NCBI GenBank assembly: GCA_036924855.1
Contig: JBAGRP010000001.1
Location: 620,001-684,000, forward strand
Source: Nitrobacteraceae bacterium AZCC 2146
Lineage (GTDB): Bacteria; Pseudomonadota; Alphaproteobacteria; Rhizobiales; Xanthobacteraceae
DNA: 64,000 bases
Direction of reading: 5' to 3'
The notes under the pieces were generated by a model. The model worked only from the letters and a program-made list of their open reading frames with translations. It was not told where the DNA came from and searched no databases. This document shows positions 17,941-28,431 of this stretch, one piece after another (position 1 is the first letter of the stretch; each line of letters opens with the position of its first letter). The translations under genes and the position numbers were made by a program.

Positions 17941-20865
17941 CTACGCGCAGATTTTCCTGTTAAGCATTTCCTTCGCAAAAACGAGATCTGGTGTCCTGAA
18001 ACCCTCTGTGAATTGACCGTAAATTGGCCCGATTAGATCATGGGCTCTCTGAACTTCGCCGCGCTCGATCCAAGTGCGCGCGAGTTCCAATCCTGCTCTC
18101 AATTCGAACGAAAGTGCCGATTGTTGCCGGGCAAAGGTCATTGCTTTCTCAAAATTCTCTTCGGCTGACTGAATGTCGGGCTTGTCGCCGGACGCGAAGG
18201 CCTGGCCCTTTGCCAGAAAAAGTGCAGGAAGGTGGAGAGCCGTGTTGGCGTCAACTTGCACGGCGATCGATTTGTCCAGAAGAGCCACCGCGTCCGCGCG
18301 CGAGTTTTGCTCCGCCAAGCTCACCGCAAGCGCGGTCACTAAATCAGGCACATAGATTGCGTACCGCTGAGCTGCCAGTTTCTCCAAACTGTCGCGCAAA
18401 TGTTGTATGCCGTCGATCGTTTGGCCAGTACGGATCAAGTATCGGCCCTTCAATCCCAGCGCAGCTGAACGGAATGGCTCTAACGAATGCTTTTGAGCAG
18501 TGAGCTCGAGCCTCGACAGCCGCCGTTCCACCTGCTCCAAATCGTCAACCCAAAAATAGATCGGCATCGCCCAGATAAGCGAGCGACACAGCGTGGTCAT
18601 CTGCCCTGATTTCTCTGCCTCCTCGATGGTGATTTCGGCATAACAAAGGGCCTGGTCGAGCTTGCCAGTGAACCACTGTGAACGGGTAATGCAAAGAAGC
18701 GCCAAAGTTCGCGGATCGAGAAGGTACTCGCTCTCATTGAACCGTCCGAGACCAGGCGGGCTACGCAGCGCCCGTTCACTATGCTTTTGCGAGCGGATGT
18801 GGTCACCAAGGAGTTGGTACGCGGCACCAAGCAAGGAATCGGCGATAATCGCATCGTCGGGGTCGCCCGTCTTCTTTGCGACTACCTCGCTTTGAAGTGC
18901 GAGTTCAAGCGTTACGGCCACGTCGACCATGCGATGAGAATAAATCGACAGTGCAGCAATTAGCCGCAATTGCTGGCGCGCATCTTCGTACCGCTGCGCA
19001 AGGTTTAGCGCCATATCGAAGGCATCGCGCACTCTCTTGCTATTCCCTTCGGTAAACATGAGCGACCAAGCAAATGACGCATGAATTTCTATCTGATGTT
19101 GTGGGTTGCAGTCCGACGTTATCCGATTGATCGCTTTCTCCATCCAATTTCGGCATTCCAAATATAGCGACATGGACAGAAATAGCCGCGCAGCAGCCGC
19201 CGCCAATCTGAGGGCAGTGCGGTCACATCCGGTAGGGCCAAAACTCCACTCGAGGGCAGCTCGGACATTTCCAAGATAGTCTTGCAGTGAATTTGGTACC
19301 GCCTCCGCGCTCCTCAATTTGAGTAGATCCGTGCGATTGGATTCCAGCAACTGGATCGAGAAGTTCGCGTGGCGCGCCGCAACGGATTCATCCTCCTTGC
19401 TGGCTACAAGTTTCTCGAAAGCGTAGGAGCGCGTCGTATCGAGTAAACGGTAGGTCGCCTCCGGCGAATCGATCCGGGGTTCGATGAGAGATTTGTCAAC
19501 GAGATTTCCAACCGCATCCGTAATATCTGTCCGGCCTATCCCTTCTTCTGCCACTGCGAGTACCGCCTCCAGCGCAAAGCGCCCCCTGAAAATCGCCATT
19601 CGGCGCAATACCACCCGCTCGACCTCTGAAAGATGATCGTGGCTCCAGTCCAACGTGGCTCTAAGCGTTTGATGCCGTGGAGTCGCTGTCCGTCGACCGA
19701 ACTTCAGCAGGTCGAGTCGCGAGCCCAACCTCGTTGCAATGTCCCTTACGCCGAAGACTGCGGCCCTTCCTGCGGCGAGCTCGATTGCGAGCGCGATGCC
19801 GTCGAGCTTGCGGCAAATCTCGGCCACGAGGGGGGCTTCGTCGTTGCCAAGCCAAAAATCATTACCTCGCGCTCTAACGCGCTCTACAAACAACCGTGCA
19901 GCTGGATAAGAAAGAACCTCAGCCGCGGTCTGCGTTGGCTGTTCTGGCGGGCAGTCCAGCGAAGGAAGCCGAAATACATGTTCACCACCGATCCGCAATG
20001 CTTCTCTGCTGGTTGCAAGCACGTGGATGTCGGGCGCAAGTTGAAAAATGCGATCGGCGACTTCTGCTGTTTTTTCGATGACATGCTCGCAGCTATCAAG
20101 GACAAGGAGAGCCTTTCGACGGCGTAAAAAGTTGAACAGTTCCTCTTCCGGATTGGCAAACTGCGCAGCTTGCCCGATAGCGGAAGCTATGGCGCTGATC
20201 ACCTGCTCCTTGTCTCTTAGAGTCGAGATGTCGACGAAAAAGACAGCATTTTCGAAGCCGGTTAGCGCAGCGTGGCCGACAGCCAGCGCGACCGTGGTCT
20301 TGCCGATGCCGCCGGCACCCAGAATGGTGATAAACCGTTCCGTCTGGAGACGGGCTCGAAGCTCAAGAACAGCGTCGTCGCGACCAATCATGCGACTGAG
20401 TGCCGGTGGCAGATTTGACAAGCGCGCAAATGAACTGGCTCTGTGGTCTTCTGCTGCTTGACGACTGACAGGCGACACAAAGCTATAGCCGCGGCCCTTC
20501 ACATTGGTAATGTAATTATGGCCGAACTGTCCGTCCCCCAGCGCCTTGCGCAACGCCGACAAATGGACACGCAGACTACCTTCCTCAACCGTGACGTCCG
20601 GCCAAACCCTTTTAATCAGCTCGCCTTTGCTGACGATCTCACCGGCCCTGTCGATGAGCGCTATCAGTATGTCAAAGGCCCTCGCGCCGAGCGGAATGAT
20701 TTCGTCCCCCTTCTTTAAGGAACGCTCCGTAACGTTCAGCTCGAATGGACCGAACAGAATTCTGAACGCGTTCGGTAAGCCGCATTTTTCGGCCGACATG
20801 ACTGGCTCCGCCCAGACCAATGGGCTCTCTGTCGGTTGGACGCAAAGTCGCTTGGTCAAAGTCAA
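17941..20865 (-). CDS. Winged-helix/STAND ATPase transcriptional regulator with TPR-like C-terminus
   Basis: A 974-residue regulator. Residues 35-133 are an OmpR-type winged helix ([20 protein letters not shown], then [10 protein letters not shown]). Residues 150-400 are an AP/STAND-type ATPase with P-loop GAGGIGKT at 183-190 and Walker [10 protein letters not shown] at 253-261. Residues 500-970 are helical repeats of the TPR kind that in such proteins sense an inducer or partner. STAND regulators oligomerise on ligand and ATP binding to switch transcription. It faces away from 2.5 kb of decayed sequence, so its target may have been lost or may be the efflux operon or kinase nearby. A start at 20799 is also possible. 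Confidence 0.85.
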   Translation of the reverse strand: MTLTKRLCVQPTESPLVWAEPVMSAEKCGLPNAFRILFGPFELNVTERSLKKGDEIIPLGARAFDILIALIDRAGEIVSKGELIKRVWPDVTVEEGSLRVHLSALRKALGDGQFGHNYITNVKGRGYSFVSPVSRQAAEDHRASSFARLSNLPPALSRMIGRDDAVLELRARLQTERFITILGAGGIGKTTVALAVGHAALTGFENAVFFVDISTLRDKEQVISAIASAIGQAAQFANPEEELFNFLRRRKALLVLDSCEHVIEKTAEVADRIFQLAPDIHVLATSREALRIGGEHVFRLPSLDCPPEQPTQTAAEVLSYPAARLFVERVRARGNDFWLGNDEAPLVAEICRKLDGIALAIELAAGRAAVFGVRDIATRLGSRLDLLKFGRRTATPRHQTLRATLDWSHDHLSEVERVVLRRMAIFRGRFALEAVLAVAEEGIGRTDITDAVGNLVDKSLIEPRIDSPEATYRLLDTTRSYAFEKLVASKEDESVAARHANFSIQLLESNRTDLLKLRSAEAVPNSLQDYLGNVRAALEWSFGPTGCDRTALRLAAAAARLFLSMSLYLECRNWMEKAINRITSDCNPQHQIEIHASFAWSLMFTEGNSKRVRDAFDMALNLAQRYEDARQQLRLIAALSIYSHRMVDVAVTLELALQSEVVAKKTGDPDDAIIADSLLGAAYQLLGDHIRSQKHSERALRSPPGLGRFNESEYLLDPRTLALLCITRSQWFTGKLDQALCYAEITIEEAEKSGQMTTLCRSLIWAMPIYFWVDDLEQVERRLSRLELTAQKHSLEPFRSAALGLKGRYLIRTGQTIDGIQHLRDSLEKLAAQRYAIYVPDLVTALAVSLAEQNSRADAVALLDKSIAVQVDANTALHLPALFLAKGQAFASGDKPDIQSAEENFEKAMTFARQQSALSFELRAGLELARTWIERGEVQRAHDLIGPIYGQFTEGFRTPDLVFAKEMLNRKICA

Positions 20866-21413
20866 ATGTTAATCGAAACCCTCTGTGGCACAAGTGTGTC
20901 GCCTAGACAAATCAGGTCAGCCCCTCGCGCCTGGCCAGCAGTCGCTCGCTTTACCTTTCAAACCTACAACCAGGGAGGTTTCAAGCTTCGAGAGTGGGCG
21001 AAGGGTCGCGATCGGACAGCGCTGTCAGGTGCGGTAAAATCGGAGCGACCAACTGCGACCAATCGCGCCGCCTCGGCATACGAGCGTCTTCTGGAACGGC
21101 CACAAGGGCCATGCCATGGTCAACGCAGGTCCTGATCGAATTCGGTGTCCATTGCATACGACCGTAGATCGCACCCGACGGGGGGAGTTCTCCGCGTGCG
21201 ATGTCCGCTTCGAGGCATGCAGGGCGGCCAAGGGATTTTTTCCTTTTTCTCGAACATCTTTGCGCAGTCGATCGTATGCCAGTTCAGTGCGAAGGAAGGG
21301 ATTGCGGCCGGCGCTGAACGACGTTTTCCGAGCGAAGATCGTCGCAAAATTCTCGTTGGTAAGGGTAGAAAGCTCCCATTACCTAGCCGGGAAGCGGCCA
21401 CCGCCGAATCCGC
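20866..21413. other. Intergenic region, no gene recognised
   Basis: This contains the upstream region of the large regulator. Both strands give only short or compositionally odd frames. It probably holds the regulator promoter near 20870-20960, but no -35/-10 pair is clear. Confidence 0.4.
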
Positions 21414-21620
21414 GGGAACCAATCATCAGGGGTTGCCTAGAACGAGCCGAGATTTCGGCCAGCGTTCCAACGTTGATGCGACCAGTTCGATGCAGCCTTT
21501 GTTGTCGGGGCCTCGATCCACGATGTCGCCGAGAAATATAACCTTCGGCTCTTGACGAAGGCTATCGGCTTCGTTTGCGGCGAGTGGGGCGAGCCAAAGC
21601 GCGTCGGCACAGCCAGTGCT
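21414..21620 (-). pseudogene. PPP-family phosphatase fragment (second copy)
   Basis: The minus strand reads ADALWLAPLAANEADSLRQE, then PKVIFLGDIVDRGPDNKG and ERWPKSRLVLGNPDDWFP. This is the GDxVDRG and GNHD part of a metallophosphatase, with GNHD changed to GNPD. It closely resembles 10750-10890 in DNA sequence but keeps different residues upstream of the motif, so the two are paralogous fragments rather than a simple copy. Nothing follows past DDWF. Confidence 0.7.
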
Positions 21621-21848
21621 TCGACTGCCACATGGTGCACGGCATCGAATACGCGGTCGTTGACCGCGTCTCGCGCGAGCCGGTCCCGGGCGTCATCATT
21701 CAAGTCGAAGGAAAGGTGAGCCGGTGCCGCACGGCGGCATCGAGGCGCAAGCTGAAGTTCAGCAAAGACGATTGAAATTCGGGCTCCAGCCCGTCCACAG
21801 GCCAATGGGCGACACCTGTCGTCTCTGGCGTCTCACTTGCAAGACTTG

Positions 21849-21883
21849 GCCGCGCCATCCTTATGGGTGGCGCGGCTTTTTTT
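21849..21883 (+). terminator. Rho-independent terminator
   Basis: Perfect 9-base stem GCCGCGCCA/TGGCGCGGC with a 10-base loop, followed by seven T. Confidence 0.75.
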
Positions 21884-22541
21884 GTTTGAACAAATATTCC
21901 TCTCCGGCGTTGAGACAGAAAAAGGAGGGAACGACAAGAGCAAGCAGCATCCTGTATTTGTCGAAGACAAGCAGAAGGCCCCACCCAACCGAAGCCGGAA
22001 ACTCCGCAGCAGACGCCAGCGCAGAGTGAGGGAAGGGTCAAAATTAAGAAAATTAAGATCGACCCTGCCACCGGCGCGCGACAAGTAGGTCGGGGTGACG
22101 CGCATGCGACAGCTGAGGCTACTCAAAGCTTTGGTGGCTTCGGGCGCGTCCCCAATTCGGGCCGCGGACGACCGTTTCCGTGAGGAGCCAAGCTCGGAGG
22201 CTCGGGATTTCGTTCATTCCATACCGCATTGCCCGCAAGAAGTGGAGTGAGCCGCTGGCAAAGAACACGCAGGACCCCGGAGCTGAAGACGGGCGCAGGG
22301 CCGAAAAGTGGGACCGCCTTGGACGCCTCACCGTGACTTAGCCGAGGCTTTCTTTGTTTCGAAACCAGTTGCCTCTGTCAGCATTGAGATGGGCGTCCCG
22401 CGGTTCCACCCAAGTGCGGGGGGGGGGGAGGGCTCGTCGAATGGTCCTCCAAGCTTGAGGCCGGGTCTCCTTTACTTGCTCTTAAGATCAGTCGGACAAG
22501 ATGTTCTCAGGCTCTGGCGGGCCTGTGAGAGTGTAGGAAGA

Positions 22542-22577
22542 AGCCGTCGCGGGCCATGAACTCGCGGCGGCTTTTTT
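22542..22577 (+). terminator. Rho-independent terminator
   Basis: Stem AGCCGTCGCG/CGCGGCGGCT (one G-U pair) followed by six T. No clear gene precedes it. Confidence 0.65.
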
Positions 22578-22626
22578 CATTCCACCAGCCTGATCACACG
22601 CCGACGGTTCAGCCGGCCCAGCGCGT

Positions 22627-22658
22627 AAAAAAAACAAAGGCCGCCATCTGAGGCGACC
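22627..22658 (-). terminator. Rho-independent terminator, minus strand
   Basis: Read on the minus strand, GGTCGCC pairs with GGCGGCC and is followed by TTTG and eight T. Confidence 0.6.
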
Positions 22659-22754
22659 TTAACAGCTCAGTACCGTCCGGTCACTTGGCCTTCTGGCTGG
22701 GCTTCATGCCGCCAGCCCTGTCCATTGGGTCGTCTCTCACCGTTACACATATGT

Positions 22755-22890
22755 CAGCAGCAACGAAAGTTCGACGACGAAGTTCGCCGCTTGGCAAAAT
22801 GCGATGAAACAACCCGTGACGGTTCCTGGCGTGGGAGTGGTGACCGCATTGAGGATGCGGTCTTCACCTTCGGCGTCGGGACAGCCAGCA
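22755..22890 (+). pseudogene. IS110-family transposase remnant
   Basis: One frame gives FDDEVRRLAKCDETTR and the next gives VTVPGVGVVTALRMRSS. These are consecutive pieces of the C-terminal Tnp_IS110 domain, where a helix precedes the PGVG helix-hairpin motif. They are separated by a frame break near 22812. Flanking sequence is not recognisable. Confidence 0.6.
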
Positions 22891-22905
22891 TTTGGGCGGC
22901 GCGTT

Positions 22906-23387
22906 ATTTGAAGATGAACGCCGCCGCCGGCCCACAGCAGGCCGAGCTGTTAATCATTCTGCGGCAACTAACAGCCGTCTATAGAATCTGACCTCGATAC
23001 TTGTTGAACTAGACTGGCCAGCAACTCGTATCCGCTTAGCGCCGTGGTCGCGAAACCTTGAGGCGTCTCAGACATCATAAGCTCCTTTCAGTGCGGAATG
23101 CCGGGCGGGATTGCATCACTCCGACGCAAGGGTTCGGAGGGCTAACCCGGCGTACTTCACGGACAGCGCGCGGTCCGCCCCGCATTCAATTGAAAAACAA
23201 GGATCCGAGAAGTTGGCAGGAATTCGTCGCCCGTCTCGTCGAATTATGATCTCGGGGCCTCGTTGCTAAGCTCACCGGCGGTCATCAAGGTGCTCGCAAC
23301 CTCACCAACGGACCAGACTTCCGGCGTCCCCGCCAAATGGGCGGACAACCATGGTGGCCAAAGTTGAGATGGTGCGCGTCCTCGCCG
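22906..23387. other. Intergenic region, no gene recognised
   Basis: There are short interrupted frames only. It separates the decayed region from the efflux operon and shows no clear terminator for that operon. Confidence 0.4.
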
Positions 23388-23873
23388 TCAGGAGAGTGCG
23401 CGCTCGTCAATCCAGTCGACAAAAAGTCGGCGCTCGGCGAAAAGCCATACGCCGTCGATCTTCACGAGGGTGTCGAGGTAACGGAGCGACGCAATCATCA
23501 TGCGCCGCTTCTCATCGTTGACCGTCAGGTGATGCGCCAGGCAGTAAGTCTCGGCTGTGCCGCGAACATCTGTCAGCGTGAATATGGTGCTTTGCCCGAC
23601 GAAGTGCGTGGTGGCTTGGTATTTGTTCAGCTCGGCGAACACTGGCGCAAGCGCCTCGCGCGAATGAAATTCCTGAGACGGCGTCGGATCTTTGGCGTTC
23701 ATATACACCACGAAATGGGCGTCTGCGGTGAAGAGAGACATCTGACCCCTCGCGTCGCGACGATCGGCACAATGCGCGTACGCCTCGATAAGCTCGCGGA
23801 TCGCGAGGCGATCGGCGGCATCTCTGGGCGAGAAGAAAACGTGTTTGCTCATTGAGCTGGTCTCCGTGGACAA
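23388..23873 (-). CDS. NTF2/SnoaL-like protein at the end of the efflux operon
   Basis: A 161-residue SnoaL-like single domain: DRLAIRELIEAYAHCADRRD (first helix, where the family often has an acid pair), then FTADAHFVVYMN, then TYCLAHHLTV and WLFAERRLFVDW. Such domains accompany many catabolic and efflux loci as dehydratases, isomerases or binding proteins. The gene begins 9 bases after the TolC stop and is surely co-transcribed with it. A later ATG (MSKHVFF) is an alternative start. Confidence 0.75.
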   Translation of the reverse strand: MSTETSSMSKHVFFSPRDAADRLAIRELIEAYAHCADRRDARGQMSLFTADAHFVVYMNAKDPTPSQEFHSREALAPVFAELNKYQATTHFVGQSTIFTLTDVRGTAETYCLAHHLTVNDEKRRMMIASLRYLDTLVKIDGVWLFAERRLFVDWIDERALS

Positions 23874-23882
23874 GGCTGAATT

Positions 23883-25409
23883 CTATTTTGGAGCGCTTCC
23901 AAGAGCACCGGTCGCCAACGCCAGCGTGGCGGCTGCAGACAAAGCCGTGCTGTAAGCATCGGTCGACGCGTTTCGCGCTTGCAGAAGCTGCGTTTGAGCA
24001 ATATTGACATCCGTGATCGAGCCGACGCGGTTGCGGTAGCTGGCGAGCGCGCTGTCGAATGTCGTTTGTGCCGCCGCGGCAAGCGTATTCGAAGCGCTGT
24101 AGGCCGACAGGCTTGTACGAAGGGCATTGTCGGCCACGACCAACTGTCGCACCGCGTCGTTCCGTCGACGCGTGAGCAAGGCCGCCGCGCTATCGGCATT
24201 ATTGCGGGCTTGTTCCAGTAAAGCCGCCCGAGTGCCACCGTCATAAATCGGGACGGTCGCGCCGACGAGAACGCTGTTGGAGAAACGGGAAGGATTGATG
24301 TTGGCCGTTCCTGACTGTTGGCCGAGTCCTGGAATGGAACTAACCGAAAGATTTGCGGAATTATAGGCGGTTGTTCCGGTCAGAAAGACCTTGGGCAGGA
24401 ACTCCGCGACGGCGGCATCTACGTCGGCATTTGCGGCTTTTTGCGCGGCATAGGCGGTCAGAATATCCGGCCGGCGGGCGAGGGCTGTGGATATAACGCT
24501 TTGGATCGAAGCCGTGAGGCCCGATGAAAGTCTGCGGTTAGCTGCATTAGCTACGTTGATCCGCGTGAGCGGCGAAATCCCCATAGCGGAAATCAGATTC
24601 AAATAGGCATTTTCTGCAGCGCCAGTGGCTTGGACCAGCGCGAGCTTCGCCTGTGCGGTAGCTTGGTGGGCTTGGGAAACCTCCACCACCGTGCCAATGG
24701 CATTCTTGTAGCGGTCGTTTGCCGCCGCTTCCACATCCTGTGCGTTCTTTAAGGACTGGCCGGCGGTGGCGGCGCGTGCTCGAGCGGCGGCATTGGCATA
24801 GAATGCAACGCTGACGTCGTAGATGATCTGCTGATGGGTCGCATTGAACGCGATATTTGAGATGATCGCCCCTTGCTTGGCGGCTCGGACCTTGGCGGCA
24901 CGTTCGCCAAAATCGAATAGCAGCCATTCCAGCGATGCGGCTGCGATCGTCCCATTCGCCTCAGCATTGGTGGGAAGGCTACTTCCAACTGCCGACACAC
25001 TTCCTTGATTGTTGAGATATACTTCGGCGGCGGTCGCTCTTAATCGCGGAAGATAAGCGCTCTCGGCAATTCCCGTGGCGAGCGCCGCATTGCGCGCATC
25101 GTTCCAGGCACTTCGCGTCAAAGGGTTGTTGCTTTGCGCTATATCGATCAACTCAGGGAGCGAATAGACCCTCTGCCGATCCAGTCCGAGCGGTGCCGGC
25201 AACCCCGTAAGATCGGTATTGACGGGTAGCGCGTAACTCGCCTTGGATTCTCTCGAGGGTTTCGCACCTGGGACAATTTCACCGGTCGTCGTCGCCGTCG
25301 GTACCCAAGGTTTGTCGGCGCGGTCGGGTGCCATGTCGATATCCCATGCGGCGCAGCCGCCAAGACCCAACACACTAACCACAACAATACTCAGCTTAAA
25401 CTGACGCAT
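23883..25409 (-). CDS. TolC-family outer-membrane efflux lipoprotein
   Basis: A 508-residue outer-membrane factor with a lipobox ending LGLGGC (Cys19). It has the two internally similar halves of the TolC fold, each a long helix-strand-helix unit (residues 70-280 and 290-500). Characteristic features are AKLALVQATGAAENAYLNLI and the NIAQTQLLQARNASTDAYST repeat near the C-terminus. It forms the exit duct for the pump encoded upstream. Its start overlaps the FUSC gene by 14 bases. Confidence 0.9.
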   Translation of the reverse strand: MRQFKLSIVVVSVLGLGGCAAWDIDMAPDRADKPWVPTATTTGEIVPGAKPSRESKASYALPVNTDLTGLPAPLGLDRQRVYSLPELIDIAQSNNPLTRSAWNDARNAALATGIAESAYLPRLRATAAEVYLNNQGSVSAVGSSLPTNAEANGTIAAASLEWLLFDFGERAAKVRAAKQGAIISNIAFNATHQQIIYDVSVAFYANAAARARAATAGQSLKNAQDVEAAANDRYKNAIGTVVEVSQAHQATAQAKLALVQATGAAENAYLNLISAMGISPLTRINVANAANRRLSSGLTASIQSVISTALARRPDILTAYAAQKAANADVDAAVAEFLPKVFLTGTTAYNSANLSVSSIPGLGQQSGTANINPSRFSNSVLVGATVPIYDGGTRAALLEQARNNADSAAALLTRRRNDAVRQLVVADNALRTSLSAYSASNTLAAAAQTTFDSALASYRNRVGSITDVNIAQTQLLQARNASTDAYSTALSAAATLALATGALGSAPK

Positions 25410-27417
25410 TTACCTCTAGCCCCCTCTCCGGCGCGCGTAACGCAGACTCCAGGATTTCAAGGTCGGCCATGACGAATCCATCGACACTGTAGGAGTCGCG
25501 AGGGTCTTTGCCGATGTTGGTAGGAAGGCTGTTTTGGCTCGGCGGCACCGTTACCTCCTCCAATCGAGATTCGCTGCTCAACTCGTTCGCCAACGCATCA
25601 AGACGATGGGCAACGGCTCGTGTCGCCGACGACTGCTCGTTCGAAAGCAATAGCAGAGGCCCCATTAGCGCGCGCATACGATGGATCGCGCGAGCGCGAG
25701 CGGTGAGCCGGAGATGAGGTAGTCCGATCCTGGAGGATTCGTAGGCGGCAAGCTCTACATCCTGGCTGACCGCGGTCATCGTACCGGCAACGTCGGTTGC
25801 AACGCTGTTGCGCCGCGAGCGGCTTGTAGCGTTTGTTAGATCGACGAGGCGGCGAAGCAGGGCAACAAGCCCTGGGTCAATGCGGCGGATCACCGTGACC
25901 GGCCAAATATTCGTGAATATGAGATAAGCGACGACGTTCCCGAGCATGATGCCGATGATGCGATCGCGGGCAACCGTGAGGTCGAACGCGGGGCTTGGGC
26001 CCTGGATTACGCAGAGGAAGAACGCAAAAGCCATCTGGTAGCCGATATAGGAGATACGCGGGCTTCCGGCGGCCACCCATGCGGAGACAAGGCTCGCGAC
26101 GAAGACCACGATCAGCAGGGAACCGATCGATGTCAGGTGCGGCAGCAGAAAAGCGATCGCGGCAAGTCCTGTCGCGGCGCCGATAAGGGCGCCCAAGATC
26201 CGAAGCGTAAACTTCTCGATCGTCTCCGCCGTCGTTCCCAGCGAGACGATGTAGCAGGTGATGAAGCAAGTATGAATCCCGGGCCAATCAAGCAGTAAAT
26301 AAGTTGCGTAGCAAAACATGGCCGCGGCGGTCGTCTTTAGGGCGTAGTAGACGTGATCGGGATTGGTAAAGGCATCGGCGAGAAAAAAGCCTGGTTTAGC
26401 GGGTTCGACGATAGGCAGTTCAGGAAGAGGGCGTTCGGTGAAACGTCGCAACGCCTCTTTCATGTTGGCAAGCAGCGTGGTCGTGACCGGAGGCAAATCC
26501 TCCTCGCCATGCTCGATCGCAACGTCCACAGGATATCCTCCCGCGCGAAGGATCGACGCCATCTCATCGAGCGTGTCCGCAATCTGTCCACGGAGGGGCG
26601 GGGGCATAGTCTCCGACTGCGTACGATCTGCGAAGTCGGCCAGCAGCAGGATAGTGGTGATGCTGTCTGTCGCTTGGCTGAGCGCCGCGATATCGGCCCG
26701 AGGCGAGGATTTCTCGATGCCCGCCATTTTCAGCCAGGTTTTCAGTTCGGTTACGCCTTCCGAGAGGGTCTCCTGGAAAGCTTCGCGGGTCTTCTCGTCG
26801 CCCGTACGCATCAGCGACGCAGCGAGCGCCAGACGATGCGCAAGCGCCTGCTCAAGAAGTCGTCTAGGGGGCGGACCGAGAAGAAGGTTGAGCGTGATCG
26901 ATACGGCGGCGGGGATGGTGACGAACAGCCACGCATATAGATAGCCGCGTGTCGCGAGTTCTCCCGCCTGAGCATCACTCAAAAGGTCCAATCCGTAACC
27001 GACGATCAACGCAATGATTGCGGCTAGGGGCTTTAATTTGCTGGCGGAGGCCAAGAACAGCAGGCCGAACGACGCTGCGGTTATGCTGATCACTCGCCAC
27101 AGTGGCTGGTCGATCACCGCCATCGCTATCAACATAAGCATGGCGACGAGCAGAGATATCAGGATCGTGAGCACGATGCTGATGATCACACTCTCCATTC
27201 TGTCACGTTTCATGACGAAGAATGCGACATAGGCCGTTAGCGCCGGATCGGGTGTCTGGTAGATTTCGGCAACAAGCGTCGTCAGCGTGCAAGCCAGTGC
27301 AAGCCGACTGGAGAACTCGAGGCGGCCTGGAAATGGGCACAGCAGCGCCAGGCGCTCGCGGAATTGCTGCCGAAAGCTATCTACATGCGCGGCCATGCTT
27401 AACCTCAACGACCGCAC
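25396..27417 (-). CDS. FUSC-family inner-membrane exporter (AaeB-like)
   Basis: A 673-residue protein with two blocks of about five or six membrane helices (residues 30-185 and 360-510), each followed by a soluble helical domain. This is the layout of the fusaric-acid resistance/aromatic acid exporter family. Members export aromatic acids or related toxic anions using a HlyD-type adaptor. The N-terminus overlaps the adaptor gene by 41 bases, evidence of tight co-translation. Confidence 0.9.
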   Translation of the reverse strand: MRSLRLSMAAHVDSFRQQFRERLALLCPFPGRLEFSSRLALACTLTTLVAEIYQTPDPALTAYVAFFVMKRDRMESVIISIVLTILISLLVAMLMLIAMAVIDQPLWRVISITAASFGLLFLASASKLKPLAAIIALIVGYGLDLLSDAQAGELATRGYLYAWLFVTIPAAVSITLNLLLGPPPRRLLEQALAHRLALAASLMRTGDEKTREAFQETLSEGVTELKTWLKMAGIEKSSPRADIAALSQATDSITTILLLADFADRTQSETMPPPLRGQIADTLDEMASILRAGGYPVDVAIEHGEEDLPPVTTTLLANMKEALRRFTERPLPELPIVEPAKPGFFLADAFTNPDHVYYALKTTAAAMFCYATYLLLDWPGIHTCFITCYIVSLGTTAETIEKFTLRILGALIGAATGLAAIAFLLPHLTSIGSLLIVVFVASLVSAWVAAGSPRISYIGYQMAFAFFLCVIQGPSPAFDLTVARDRIIGIMLGNVVAYLIFTNIWPVTVIRRIDPGLVALLRRLVDLTNATSRSRRNSVATDVAGTMTAVSQDVELAAYESSRIGLPHLRLTARARAIHRMRALMGPLLLLSNEQSSATRAVAHRLDALANELSSESRLEEVTVPPSQNSLPTNIGKDPRDSYSVDGFVMADLEILESALRAPERGLEVNASV

Positions 27418-28429
27418 TCGCGCCGAGCCGCATGAGCTGCTGCGGCGGCTGCTCGATCCGCAGCCTTACTGGAAACCGCTGCGCCACACGTACCCAATTG
27501 AGCGATCGCTCGACATAGGGCAGCGATCGGGGAAGATTCACGCGATCCGTGTCCAAAACACCAGTTCCGATGCCTTGCACGATCCCCTTGAGCGGTTGTT
27601 CACGATCGATCATCGAAAATACCGTCACGCAATCGCCAACGGAAATGGCGGCTAGATCGGTTTCTCGGAAGTTAGCGACGGCGAACCATTCCTCGGCGTT
27701 GACCAACGTAAACAGTGTTTGAGAGGGCGCGATCATTTCTCCCGTCGATACGCTCAGTCCGACAATGCGGCCGGCATGAGTTGCGCGGACTGTCGTGTCC
27801 TCAAGCCCGCGCTGGGCTAATGCCAGTGCGGCTTTTCGGGCTCGGACATTTGCTCGGGCAGCAGCGTCCGTATCGATGGCGGCGATTGCGGCCGCCTCTT
27901 GAACGTGCGCTTCCTGAAGGGACGTTTCCGCGTCGTGCTGCGAAGTCTGAGCTTGATCGAGTTGTTGGGTAGGCACATAGCCCTTTGTGGCCAGAGGAGT
28001 CAGGCGTTCGACGGTGCGCTTGGCAAGTTCCAGATTGGTCTCCGCACGTTGTACTTGCTCGGCGGCAACTTTGGCGGCGGAACGCTGGGTCGAGAGCAGT
28101 CTTTCTTGAGTGTCCAGGGAAGCCTCGGCAATGGCCAAATCGGCTTCCGCCTGGGCCACCGCGATGCGATGAGGCACGGGATCGATTTGGAAGAGGAGGT
28201 CACCCTTGGAAACGCGTGCATTTTCGGTGACCGGGATTTCGGTGATCCGCCCGCCGATCGCTGCGGCGACGTGGACGACATCGGCATCGATCGTTGCCGC
28301 ATCGGTCCATGGCATGACTGCGTTTCGGTGAGCGACGTAAATCGCGATGCCAATCGCCGTCGCGATGAACAGCAGCGAAATGAGCTTACCGATCGGCGCG
28401 TAAGGTGCCCGGCTTCCCGCCATCTTCAT
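27377..28429 (-). CDS. HlyD/EmrA-type periplasmic adaptor
   Basis: A 350-residue membrane-fusion protein. One N-terminal membrane helix spans about 12-32. A split lipoyl domain follows: AAIGGRITEIPVTENARVSK, then a long coiled-coil hairpin (70-200), then HAGRIVGLSVSTGEMIAPSQ. The beta-barrel domain includes WFAVANFRETDLAAI. It bridges the FUSC pump and the TolC duct. ATGs at 28429 and 28423 are equally likely starts; longer versions reach into the YtcA-like gene. Confidence 0.9.
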   Translation of the reverse strand: MKMAGSRAPYAPIGKLISLLFIATAIGIAIYVAHRNAVMPWTDAATIDADVVHVAAAIGGRITEIPVTENARVSKGDLLFQIDPVPHRIAVAQAEADLAIAEASLDTQERLLSTQRSAAKVAAEQVQRAETNLELAKRTVERLTPLATKGYVPTQQLDQAQTSQHDAETSLQEAHVQEAAAIAAIDTDAAARANVRARKAALALAQRGLEDTTVRATHAGRIVGLSVSTGEMIAPSQTLFTLVNAEEWFAVANFRETDLAAISVGDCVTVFSMIDREQPLKGIVQGIGTGVLDTDRVNLPRSLPYVERSLNWVRVAQRFPVRLRIEQPPQQLMRLGASAVVEVKHGRACR

Positions 28430-28431
28430 GG

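Larger units (their letters stand above)
21776..22754. other. Gene-poor stretch with three terminator-like hairpins
   Basis: No gene can be supported over nearly 1 kb. A weak plus-strand frame of about 66 codons ending at 21775 lies just before the hairpin at 21849. A 14- to 19-codon frame (minus strand, 22681-22740, ending KPSQKAK) lies just before the hairpin at 22627. These terminators suggest that short transcripts, coding or not, once ended here. A run of ten G lies near 22422. Confidence 0.4.
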
